Of a DNA stretch of 6,132 nucleotides, positions 1 through 5,690 are shown piece by piece. The stretch is from Clostridia bacterium. GTDB taxonomy: Bacteria > Bacillota_A > Clostridia > Oscillospirales > CAG-272. The DNA is taken from the NCBI GenBank assembly GCA_017626655.1, contig JAGAIH010000380.1, forward strand, positions 1 to 6,132, written 5' to 3'. The position numbers were made by a program, and so were the translations under genes. How positions within the stretch are numbered: position 1 is the stretch's first letter; each line of letters starts with the position of its first letter. A model generated the notes under the pieces. The model saw only the letters and a list, made by a program, of their open reading frames with translations, searched no databases and was not told the origin of the DNA.

Positions 1-554
1 GCCATGCGGGCCAGGAGGGGGTACAGCTCGGCGGGGTCGGGAGTGGTCATGCCGCTGTAGGGCTGACCCCCCACGCCGCAGAGGATGGCGTCCCCCGCCG
101 TGGAGCGGCATCCAACCGTCCCGATCAGCCCACAGGGGACCCCGGAGGCGCGGAGGATGGTGTAGAGCATGGTGGAGACGCTGGTCTTGCCGTTGGTCCC
201 CGTGACCGCCACCAGGCGGAGGCTGTTGGCGGGGTGGTCATACCATCCGTCAAAGAGAGAGGCCAGCGCGGCGCGGGCGTTGGGGACAGGGATCAGAGGA
301 ATGCGCCCCGTATCGGGCAGAGCATCGGCGGCCTCGCAGATGATAGCGGAGGCTCCCTTGGCCACGGCCTCGGGGATATGGTCGCGGGCATCGGTGTGGA
401 GCCCGTCGATGGCGATGAACAGGTCCCCCTCGGTCACCTTGCGGGAGTCCGAGGAGAGGCCCTTGACTGTAACCTCGCCGATACTTTCGGGGACAGGGAT
501 CCCCGCTTCGGTCAGAAGGTCGCACAGGGGCATGGGGGCAGGATGTAAACGCAT
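1..554 (-). CDS. murE: UDP-N-acetylmuramoyl-tripeptide synthetase MurE (5' part, cut by window edge)
   Basis: Cytoplasmic Mur ligase that adds the third stem-peptide residue (meso-diaminopimelate or lysine) to UDP-MurNAc-L-Ala-D-Glu, using ATP. Only the first 184 codons are present. I translated this frame by hand from 554 leftwards and found no stop. Visible family marks are an N-terminal SSDSR (residues 34-38) followed by a GDLFIAIDG segment, typical of the MurE uridine-binding domain; the ATP-binding loop TGTNGKTS (118-125); and MTTPDP (169-174), matching the TTP substrate motif of MurE. The start at 554 is chosen because AAGGAG lies 6 bases upstream; an in-frame ATG at 533 lacks such a site. 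The residues that choose DAP versus lysine lie beyond the window, so the substrate is undecided. It is the last gene of this dcw segment, 260 bases after the PBP stop. Identity is secure; completeness cannot be judged. Confidence 0.95.
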   Translation of the reverse strand, partial: MRLHPAPMPLCDLLTEAGIPVPESIGEVTVKGLSSDSRKVTEGDLFIAIDGLHTDARDHIPEAVAKGASAIICEAADALPDTGRIPLIPVPNARAALASLFDGWYDHPANSLRLVAVTGTNGKTSVSTMLYTILRASGVPCGLIGTVGCRSTAGDAILCGVGGQPYSGMTTPDPAELYPLLARM

Positions 555-652
555 AGGCTTCTCCTTGGGGGAGCGGGGGTTTTACATCCTTGGATTTGTG
601 GGTGGAGCGGGTGGGATTTGCTCGTTTTCAAATTTGGGTCTGGTGGGTGAAG
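555..652. other. Non-coding leader part of the PBP-murE spacer
   Basis: Apart from the murE ribosome binding site I see no gene, promoter or terminator here. One sequence, TTCAAATTTGGGT at 627-639, reappears as its exact reverse complement at 3399-3411 in the other large spacer, suggesting a shared repeat family. Open frames crossing this stretch have no ribosome binding site and unnatural composition. Confidence 0.5.
561..566 (-). promoter_or_regulatory. Ribosome binding site of murE
   Basis: Read on the minus strand this is AAGGAG, 6 bases before the ATG at 554-552. It fixes the longer of two possible in-frame starts (the other is ATG at 533-531). Confidence 0.75.
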
Positions 653-817
653 TCCGTTGCGCCCGAAGGGCATTCGTTCCCCTCCGTTGCGCCCAACGGG
701 CGCACATCGTTTGCCCCGACGGGGCAACATCATTTCCCGAGGCTTGCCGAGGTGAACTTCATTGCGCCCTCGGCGCACATCGTTTGCGGTTTATCGGAAC
801 GATAAACCGCAACTTCA
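653..817. repeat. Modular array of short palindromes with conserved linkers
   Basis: Consecutive short hairpins separated by near-constant linkers. Perfect stems: 688-704 (TGCGCCC, loop AAC), 711-727 (TTGCCCC, loop GAC), 763-777 (TGCGCC, loop CTC) and 784-812 (12 bp). A degenerate unit lies at 657-673, and unit 735-754 carries CCGAGG as a direct rather than inverted repeat. Linkers are CATCGT (705-710 and 778-783), CATCATT (728-734), AACTTCAT (755-762) and CTTCACT (813-819). GGCGCACATCGTTTGC occurs exactly at 699-714 and 772-787; TCCGTTGCGCCC occurs at 653-664 and 683-694. Stem sequences differ while pairing is kept, so structure rather than sequence seems to matter. It is not a CRISPR array: no constant repeat or spacers of fixed length. 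From memory, similar strings occur between genes in gut Clostridia; I could not verify this. Confidence 0.7.
784..812. repeat. Perfect 12-bp hairpin just after the PBP stop codon
   Basis: TTGCGGTTTATC (784-795), loop GGAAC and GATAAACCGCAA (801-812) form a perfect 12-bp stem; a further G-C pair could shrink the loop to GAA. On the minus-strand mRNA it begins 2 bases after the PBP stop codon. No U-tract follows on either strand, so it is not a standard intrinsic terminator. It may act as a 3' stability element or a Rho-dependent or weak pause structure. It is the longest module of the array around it. Confidence 0.75.
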
Positions 818-3100
818 CTCCTGCGCGATATCATCCGCGTCCTGATTGCGGAAGGTCACCGTGATCACCGTGCCCCGCTCCACCTCACTGCCGGGAGCAT
901 GGGACTGGGACACCGCCACAGCGCCCGAGCCGCTCATATAATTATTGGTCCCCGCGATGCGGATATTCAGGCCGTAGTTGGCGAGGATCTCGTTGGCGGC
1001 CACGGCGGTCTTGCCCGACAGGTCGGGGACGGTGACGGTGGTCTTTTCCATATCGGACTCAGTGTAGAGGATGAGCTTGGCGTTGTGGGATTCCATCATG
1101 GTATAGGGCGCGGGAGACTGGGCGCGGACCACAGAGCCGCTTCCCACGATCTCCACCTCAAAGCCCATGGACTCGGCCTGGGACTTGGCGACGCTGGCGT
1201 ACCAGGTCACCAGAGAGGGAGCCTCCACCGCCATGTTGGCCAGCTCCTTTTCGGTGTAGACGGCCTCCACCCCCAGATAGGGCAGAACGTCCCGCATAAC
1301 GTTGGCGAGGTAAGGAGCGGCCACGGTACTGCCGTAGAGCACACCCTTGGTGGGCTCATCCACCAGGATGATCACCGCGATCTCGGGATCGTCGGCAGGG
1401 GCGAAGCCCACGCAGGAGCAGATGTAGTATTCCTTGCCCGTCTCGTTCTTCTTGTCGATCTTCTCGGAGGTACCCGTCTTGGCGGCTACGCGGTAGCCCG
1501 CCACGTAGGCGTTCTTGGCGCCCGCGCCGCCCGACACGCCCTGCTCCAGGACCTGGGCCAGTTTCTTGGCGGTGTCGGTGGAGATGACCTGACGCTTGAC
1601 CGTGGTGGAGTAGGAGGTCACCACGTTGCCCTCGCTGTCCACGATCTCCTTGACCATGCGAGGGGTCAGCAGGTAGCCGCCGTTGGCCACGGCGGTGACT
1701 GCCATGATCTGCTGGATGGGGCTGACCTTGAAGTTCTGACCGAAGGAGGCGGTGGCCAGGTCCAGCTCGGTGAAGGCATCCTCCCGATAGAAGATGGAGG
1801 TACCCTCGCCGGGAAGGTCGATGCCGGTCTTCTCCAGGTAGCCGAAGGAGCGGAAATAGTCGTAGAACCGCTCGCGGCCGATGCGGGCACCCATCATCAT
1901 GAGGACGGGGTTACAGGAGTTCTGGAGTCCCACCGCGAAGGTCTGGGAGCCGTGACCCGTGGTCTTGTGGCAATGGATCTTGATCTTGGAGCCCTCTAGG
2001 GGGTAGTGGTAGCCGGGGCAGTAGAAGGTCTCGGTGGGATTCACCAGATTCTCCTCGTAGGCCATGGAGGCGGTGACGATCTTGAAGGTGGAGCCGGGCA
2101 TATAAACCTCGGTGACCGCCTTGTTGGACCAGGTGGTGAGCTGCAGCTCCTGCTTGAGCTTGGCGTACTCCTCGCTGTCCACCGCAAAGCCCGCGCCGTC
2201 CAGGGCAGCCTGGTCAAACTCGTTGAGCCCGCGGGGGTTGTTCAGGTCGAAATCGGGATAGGTGGCCTGGGCCAGGATCTCACCCGTCTTGACGTCCACC
2301 ACCATGCCCGTGGCACGGTTCTGTCCGCCGGACTCCACGTAGGCGGTGCGGAGCTGCTCCTCCAGGGCGTGCTGGATGTTGATATCCAGGGTGGTGATGA
2401 TGGAATGGCCGTCCTGGGCCTCGATGTAGCTCTGGTACTCGTAGGGCATCTCGTTGCCGTGGGAGTCCCGGGCGGTGATGTAGCGGCCGGGTGTGCCTGC
2501 CAGGATCTTGTCGTACTTCAGCTCCAGGCCGTACTGGCCCGCGCCGTCGCTGCCCGTAAAGCCCAGGGCGTGGCAGGCCAGGGTACCATTGGGATAGTAG
2601 CGGGTACTGCCCGCCTGCAAGAACACCATGTCCTCCAGGTCGTTGTCCTTGATGACCTTGCGGACCCGCTCGGCCACCTCCTCGTCCACGTTACGGGCGA
2701 GGGTGCGGTCCAGGTACTTGGTGTAGGTGGTCTGCTTCAGGATGTAGTCGTACTCCACCCCCAGGATATCCGCAAGCTCGGTGGCGATGAGGACGTCGTA
2801 CTTCAGCTCCTGCTCCTCCGAGACCTGGCTGATGATGCGGGGGGCGATGAACACGCGGTAGGTGGTCACGTTGGTGGCCAGCAGGACGCCGTTGCGATCG
2901 TAGATCTTGCCGCGGTCCGCCACCACCTCGGCCTCGGTGGTGATCTGATTCAGCACCTTGTCCCGATACTTCTCATACCCGACGGTCTGGAGCATCAGGA
3001 TGCGGATGAGCAAATACACGAAGGCGGCGACAATGATACCGCCGATGAGGGTCGCCCGCTTGACGGTTCCCGTGTCGGTGGGATGATGGGAGCTTTGCAT
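815..3100 (-). CDS. Class B penicillin-binding protein with PASTA domains (SpoVD/FtsI-type DD-transpeptidase)
   Basis: Membrane-anchored transpeptidase of 761 residues that would cross-link peptidoglycan at the septum or, if a true SpoVD, in the spore cortex. In order: short cytoplasmic tail; one membrane helix at about 17-37; a PBP-dimer region starting with the class B motif RGKIYDRNG (63-71); and the transpeptidase domain. That domain carries all three active-site motifs: STFK with nucleophile Ser337, SCN (395-397) and KTG (541-543), plus GQN at 454-456. The C-terminus has one clear PASTA domain (about 688-750, starting TVTVPDLSGKTA) and a more degenerate one before it (about 627-681). The ATG at 3100 has AAAGGAGGT 7 bases upstream. 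Many Firmicutes have both pbpB and spoVD here; only one PBP gene is present, so I leave the symbol open. The stop lies in a repeat linker. Nothing suggests inactivation. Confidence 0.93.
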   Translation of the reverse strand: MQSSHHPTDTGTVKRATLIGGIIVAAFVYLLIRILMLQTVGYEKYRDKVLNQITTEAEVVADRGKIYDRNGVLLATNVTTYRVFIAPRIISQVSEEQELKYDVLIATELADILGVEYDYILKQTTYTKYLDRTLARNVDEEVAERVRKVIKDNDLEDMVFLQAGSTRYYPNGTLACHALGFTGSDGAGQYGLELKYDKILAGTPGRYITARDSHGNEMPYEYQSYIEAQDGHSIITTLDINIQHALEEQLRTAYVESGGQNRATGMVVDVKTGEILAQATYPDFDLNNPRGLNEFDQAALDGAGFAVDSEEYAKLKQELQLTTWSNKAVTEVYMPGSTFKIVTASMAYEENLVNPTETFYCPGYHYPLEGSKIKIHCHKTTGHGSQTFAVGLQNSCNPVLMMMGARIGRERFYDYFRSFGYLEKTGIDLPGEGTSIFYREDAFTELDLATASFGQNFKVSPIQQIMAVTAVANGGYLLTPRMVKEIVDSEGNVVTSYSTTVKRQVISTDTAKKLAQVLEQGVSGGAGAKNAYVAGYRVAAKTGTSEKIDKKNETGKEYYICSCVGFAPADDPEIAVIILVDEPTKGVLYGSTVAAPYLANVMRDVLPYLGVEAVYTEKELANMAVEAPSLVTWYASVAKSQAESMGFEVEIVGSGSVVRAQSPAPYTMMESHNAKLILYTESDMEKTTVTVPDLSGKTAVAANEILANYGLNIRIAGTNNYMSGSGAVAVSQSHAPGSEVERGTVITVTFRNQDADDIAQE

Positions 3101-3107
3101 GACCGTG

Positions 3108-3116
3108 ACCTCCTTT
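3108..3116 (-). promoter_or_regulatory. Strong ribosome binding site of the PBP gene
   Basis: Minus-strand AAAGGAGGT, a near-complete match to the 16S rRNA 3' end, 7 bases before the ATG at 3100. It sets the start of the PBP gene. A copy of the 12-base repeat found at 3430-3441 lies immediately upstream, at 3119-3130. Confidence 0.85.
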
Positions 3117-3118
3117 CA

Positions 3119-3441
3119 AGTCTGTTCGGTTAGGTGAACGCATAATTGCGAAAAATTGGGTTTAACGGGGGAACGGCCTCCGGCGGCTTAAGAACCCTTT
3201 TGAAAAAGGGTTCTTAAGAATCTCCTAAAACTTTCAAAAAAATCATATATCGGATTCAAGTTGCTGAGAGCAAAAAACATTGATGCAGTTTGAAAGTTTA
3301 AACTATACGAACCGAGACCCGAATCCGTCTTAGCCCCCCCGCGGGGGCCCCTCACCCCACTCTGATATTTTGGGAACGAGGAGACGGGAGATCGATAAAC
3401 CCAAATTTGAAGTATTTTGCAATCGTCTCAGTCTGTTCGGT
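3119..3441. mobile_element. Candidate MITE-like insertion or dispersed intergenic repeat
   Basis: AGTCTGTTCGGT occurs exactly at 3119-3130 and 3430-3441, 311 bases apart. Just inside are imperfect inverted ends: ATTGC (3145-3149) with TTGGGTTTA (3156-3164), mirrored by TAAACCCAA (3396-3404) with GCAAT (3419-3423). The interior is AT-rich, non-coding and full of stems. Direct repeats outside inverted repeats fit a non-autonomous element. However, 12 bases is long for a target duplication, the inverted ends lie 14 and 6 bases inside the direct repeats, and no transposase is present. A recombination-generated duplication or a structured leader is the alternative. Confidence 0.35.
3187..3218. repeat. 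32-base perfect inverted repeat in the ftsL-PBP spacer
   Basis: CTTAAGAACCCTTTT (3187-3201) and AAAAGGGTTCTTAAG (3204-3218) are exact reverse complements separated by GA, giving a stem of about 14 bp with a four-base loop. Neither strand has a T-run directly after the stem, so an intrinsic terminator is unlikely. It resembles, from memory only, dispersed TTCTTAAG-containing palindromes in gut Clostridia. Confidence 0.8.
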
Positions 3442-3467
3442 GGGATCTCCACCCGTAGGAAAGCATA

Positions 3468-3494
3468 AGGCGGCGAGTATGACACACGCCGCCT
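3468..3494 (-). terminator. Weak terminator-like hairpin after the ftsL-like gene
   Basis: AGGCGGCG (3468-3475) pairs with CGCCGCCT (3487-3494) around an 11-base loop, about 100 bases past the ftsL stop on the minus strand. The sequence after the stem is TTATGCTTTCC, which is only partly T-rich. It could be a weak or partial terminator, or an RNA processing structure; the U-tract is too poor for a firm call. Confidence 0.3.
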
Positions 3495-3591
3495 GAATCT
3501 GTTGAGTTACTCGGGCATAGTACCGCCGGGGTCAGGAGCGTCCCTTGTAAGGGTATGTCACCCCGCCGCGCAATATGCCTGTCTTATGGCG

Positions 3592-4608
3592 TCAGTCGCC
3601 GATACCGAAGGCGGAAAGCAACCAGGCAAGGCCCTTCTTCTCGCCGTCGCGGCCCTCGTCCAGGACCTCAAGGCTGTCCTCCTTGTCCTCGGTGAGGTAT
3701 TTGCCGTTCAGATATTTCTCATGAACCATACCCAGCTCCCCCGAGGCGTACTCCTCGATGGACAGCATATCGTTCTTGAGGTCGAGCTGGTCCTCCAGCT
3801 CGCCGTGAAGCTCCTTCATTTCCACGTAGGATTCCTTCATCTGGCTCAGCTCACGCGTAGCCTGGCTTACCGACACCGTGCTGGTGATGACCGTAGACAT
3901 GGACACCAGTACCGTGACAAGCGCGGCCACCATACCCACGGGAACCCGACGGGAACGGAAACCACCCACAGGGCGGGTCTCGATCCTCATCTCACCCTCG
4001 CGGGGGAAGGTCTCCTGCGCCCACTCGTTGAGCCGCACGAAGAAGGGGCGGGTCATGAGCTTGGCGAAGAGAGCGGGGAGCTTGTCCGTATCAGTAAGCC
4101 AACCGGCTTTTTTTGGCTGTTCAACCCTCGTTTCCTTGGCGGGGGCTACTGCCTTGACTGCCGCGATGCGCTCCTCGTCGGTAGCGGCGCGGTACTGGGG
4201 GAACTTGTATCCTCTATGGTCGTGGTAGTAGCTGGCGAAATCGTCAACCGTCATGTAACGCTGTCCGTCGCTGCCTCTTCCGGTACGGTAGCTATCCAGC
4301 TTCTTTTCCTTGGCGGCCAGCTCGTCGGCTCCGATGTAGGCTCCGGGGGCCTTCGCTCTGGTAAGCGCCTCTTTCTTTTCCTGTCTGGCGGCGTCCGCGT
4401 GGACTCGCCCGGCAATACCGCGGTCACGGTACAGCTCGCAGAACATATCTATGTAGCGGGCTTCGCTGGCGCGATCCTCAGCCTGCTTGCGCCGCAGCTC
4501 GGCGGGGTCGATCTCGTCCTCGCGCACCACGCGCGCGGAGCTTCCCCCGTGGCTGATGGCAAAGCGCTCGCCTGCGAGCCGCTCGTCCCGTTTGTACTCA
4601 TGTTCCAT
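3592..4608 (-). CDS. FtsL/DivIC-like cell division membrane protein with long N-terminal extension
   Basis: Likely septal protein of 338 residues that would pair with a DivIC/FtsB partner and help activate the septal synthase and PBP. Visible parts: a charged, presumably cytoplasmic region at 1-221 without any domain I recognise; one membrane helix at about 222-245 after an RSRR positive patch; a coiled coil at about 247-281 rich in E, L, K and M; then IEEYASGELGMV (284-295), the segment typical of FtsL/DivIC proteins. A linker and a short amphipathic tail (KKGLAWLLSAFGIGD) follow. FtsL proteins are usually about 90-130 residues, so the N-terminal part is extra. The ATG at 4608 has AAAGGAA 9 bases upstream. 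Position between rsmH and the PBP gene is the classic ftsL site, and this carries much of the call because FtsL sequences diverge strongly. The symbol is left empty because identity rests on topology and synteny. Confidence 0.8.
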   Translation of the reverse strand: MEHEYKRDERLAGERFAISHGGSSARVVREDEIDPAELRRKQAEDRASEARYIDMFCELYRDRGIAGRVHADAARQEKKEALTRAKAPGAYIGADELAAKEKKLDSYRTGRGSDGQRYMTVDDFASYYHDHRGYKFPQYRAATDEERIAAVKAVAPAKETRVEQPKKAGWLTDTDKLPALFAKLMTRPFFVRLNEWAQETFPREGEMRIETRPVGGFRSRRVPVGMVAALVTVLVSMSTVITSTVSVSQATRELSQMKESYVEMKELHGELEDQLDLKNDMLSIEEYASGELGMVHEKYLNGKYLTEDKEDSLEVLDEGRDGEKKGLAWLLSAFGIGD

Positions 4609-4648
4609 AGCCGACGTTCCTTTCTGAAGATTCTATATGTGGTCTCGG

Positions 4649-4665
4649 CGGCGAAACCGTCGCCG
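4649..4665. repeat. Small hairpin in the rsmH-ftsL gap
   Basis: CGGCGA (4649-4654) and TCGCCG (4660-4665) can form a 6-bp stem with a five-base loop in the 71-base gap between rsmH and ftsL. There is no T-run, so not a terminator. It may be incidental in GC-rich sequence. Confidence 0.35.
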
Positions 4666-4679
4666 AATGATGCGCTTGC

Positions 4680-5687
4680 TTACAGCTTCTCCGCCACGCG
4701 GAGCTTGGCGCTTCGGGAGCGGGGATTGACCTCCAGCTCCTCGGCGTCGGGCAGAATGGGTTTCCTTGACACCACCTTCACCGACGGGGTCTTGCCGCAC
4801 ACGCAGACGGGAAGCCCGCGGGGGCAGGTACAGCCGCTGGCCATATCCGCGAAGGTCTGCTTGACGATGCGGTCCTCCAGGGAATGGAAGGTGATGACCG
4901 CCATGCGGCCCCCCTTGTTCAGCCGTCTCATGGCCGACTCCAGGGCGGGACGGATGACGTCCAGCTCGGCATTGACCTCGATGCGGATGGCCTGGAAGGA
5001 GCGCTTGGCGGGATGGTGGCCTCCGTCTCTCGCCGCGGCGGGGATGGCCGCCTTGATGAGAGCCGTCAGCTCACCCGTGGTTTCAATGGGCTTGACCGCC
5101 CGCGCCTGGACGATGCGGGAGGCGATGCGGGGAGCGAATTTCTCCTCGCCGTAATCAAAGAGGATGCGGCGGAGGTCGAACTCGCTGTAGGTGTTGACCA
5201 CGTCGTAGGCGGTCTTCTCGGCTCTGGCGTCCATACGCATATCCAGGGGCGCGTCGGCCATGTAGGAGAAGCCCCGCTCGGGGGTATCCAGCTGGTAGGA
5301 GGAAACGCCGAGATCCAGAAGAATTCCGTCGATCCTGTCGATTCCCAGCATATCCAGCACATCGGAGACGTGACGGAAGTTACTGCGCACCACGCGGGCG
5401 CGCTCCCCCAGGGGGGAAAGCTTGGCAGAGGCCGCCTTGATGGCCGCCTCGTCCTGGTCTATAGCGATCAGAAGACCCGTATCGAGTCTCTTGGCGATCT
5501 CATAGGAATGTCCGCCGCCGCCGGCTGTGCCGTCCACGTAGATGCCGTCGGGCTTGATGGCCAGGGCATCCATGCAGGGGTAGAGCATGACCGAGCGATG
5601 GGCGAAGATCTGTCCGCCGATGTCCACGGGAGTACCGTTGACCGAAAGATCGGGGACCTCTTGGGTGTAGTTCTCTTTCTCGGCCAT
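4680..5687 (-). CDS. rsmH: 16S rRNA (cytosine-1402-N4)-methyltransferase RsmH (MraW)
   Basis: SAM-dependent enzyme that methylates N4 of C1402 in 16S rRNA at the decoding centre of the small subunit. The 335 residues show the whole family pattern: SAM-binding [12 protein letters not shown] (50-61); LIAIDQDE (73-80); [15 protein letters not shown] (120-134) followed by ERGFSY; PLDMRMD (147-153); [18 protein letters not shown] (225-242); the catalytic-region segment [14 protein letters not shown] (263-276); and [12 protein letters not shown] at the end. The cysteine group [13 protein letters not shown] (285-297) is common in Firmicute members. Usual length is about 310; the excess is about 23 residues before the FAHRSVML segment that normally lies near the N-terminus. 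ATG 5687 lies 3 bases after the mraZ stop and has no clear Shine-Dalgarno sequence, so translational coupling to mraZ is likely. Confidence 0.97.
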   Translation of the reverse strand: MAEKENYTQEVPDLSVNGTPVDIGGQIFAHRSVMLYPCMDALAIKPDGIYVDGTAGGGGHSYEIAKRLDTGLLIAIDQDEAAIKAASAKLSPLGERARVVRSNFRHVSDVLDMLGIDRIDGILLDLGVSSYQLDTPERGFSYMADAPLDMRMDARAEKTAYDVVNTYSEFDLRRILFDYGEEKFAPRIASRIVQARAVKPIETTGELTALIKAAIPAAARDGGHHPAKRSFQAIRIEVNAELDVIRPALESAMRRLNKGGRMAVITFHSLEDRIVKQTFADMASGCTCPRGLPVCVCGKTPSVKVVSRKPILPDAEELEVNPRSRSAKLRVAEKL

Positions 5688-5690
5688 AGC

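Larger units (their letters stand above)
3101..3591. other. Long non-coding spacer between ftsL-like and PBP genes
   Basis: A 491-base gap in a cluster where genes usually nearly touch. I see no credible coding region on either strand. It holds the PBP ribosome binding site, a 12-base direct repeat (3119-3130 and 3430-3441), a 32-base hairpin (3187-3218), inverted arms of 11 bases (3228-3238 with 3289-3299), a small TTGCT/AGCAA stem (3261-3273), a palindrome AGTTTAAACT (3295-3304), a C-run/G-run stem near 3334-3351 and a hairpin at 3468-3494. The middle is AT-rich against GC-rich genes. Only weak minus-strand promoter-like pairs exist, for example TTGCTC (3273-3268) with TATATG (3249-3244) at 18 bases, so a separate promoter for the PBP gene is possible but unproven. 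Confidence 0.75.

Noticed and set aside
250..525. Minus-strand frame of 91 codons at 250-525
   Set aside because: It is in a different frame from murE on the same strand; the murE frame carries TGTNGKTS and MTTPDP and continues to the window edge.
784..812. Intrinsic terminator of the PBP gene
   Set aside because: The stem is strong, but neither strand has a T-run immediately after it.
653..817. CRISPR array
   Set aside because: Units are short palindromes of differing sequence with 6-8 base linkers; there is no constant repeat of 23-47 bases with unique spacers, and no cas gene nearby.
512..864. Small frames across the palindrome array (plus 169-864 and 590-805, minus 512-778)
   Set aside because: Their apparent repeated peptides (such as SVAPNGRTSFAPTG) are translations of the DNA palindromes; none has a credible start site or conserved domain.
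899..3133. Two long plus-strand open frames (899-1999 and 2006-3133) opposite the PBP gene
   Set aside because: They are antisense to a gene with all its catalytic motifs, are rich in Gly, His, Val and Leu as expected from the opposite frame of GC-rich coding DNA, and have no recognisable domain or start signal.
3187..3218. Intrinsic terminator in the ftsL-PBP spacer
   Set aside because: The A/T bases are within the stem; the sequence following it on the minus strand is CCGCCGG and on the plus strand AATCTCC, so there is no U-tract.
3244..3273. Sigma-A promoter for the PBP gene (TTGCTC, 18 bases, TATATG on the minus strand)
   Set aside because: Both boxes match the consensus only partly, and other equally weak pairs exist in this AT-rich stretch, for example TATAGT near 3306-3311; not listed as a feature.
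3502..5154. A 550-codon plus-strand frame opposite ftsL and rsmH
   Set aside because: It crosses two well-supported minus-strand genes and their gap, has no ribosome binding site I can see, and its product resembles no family.
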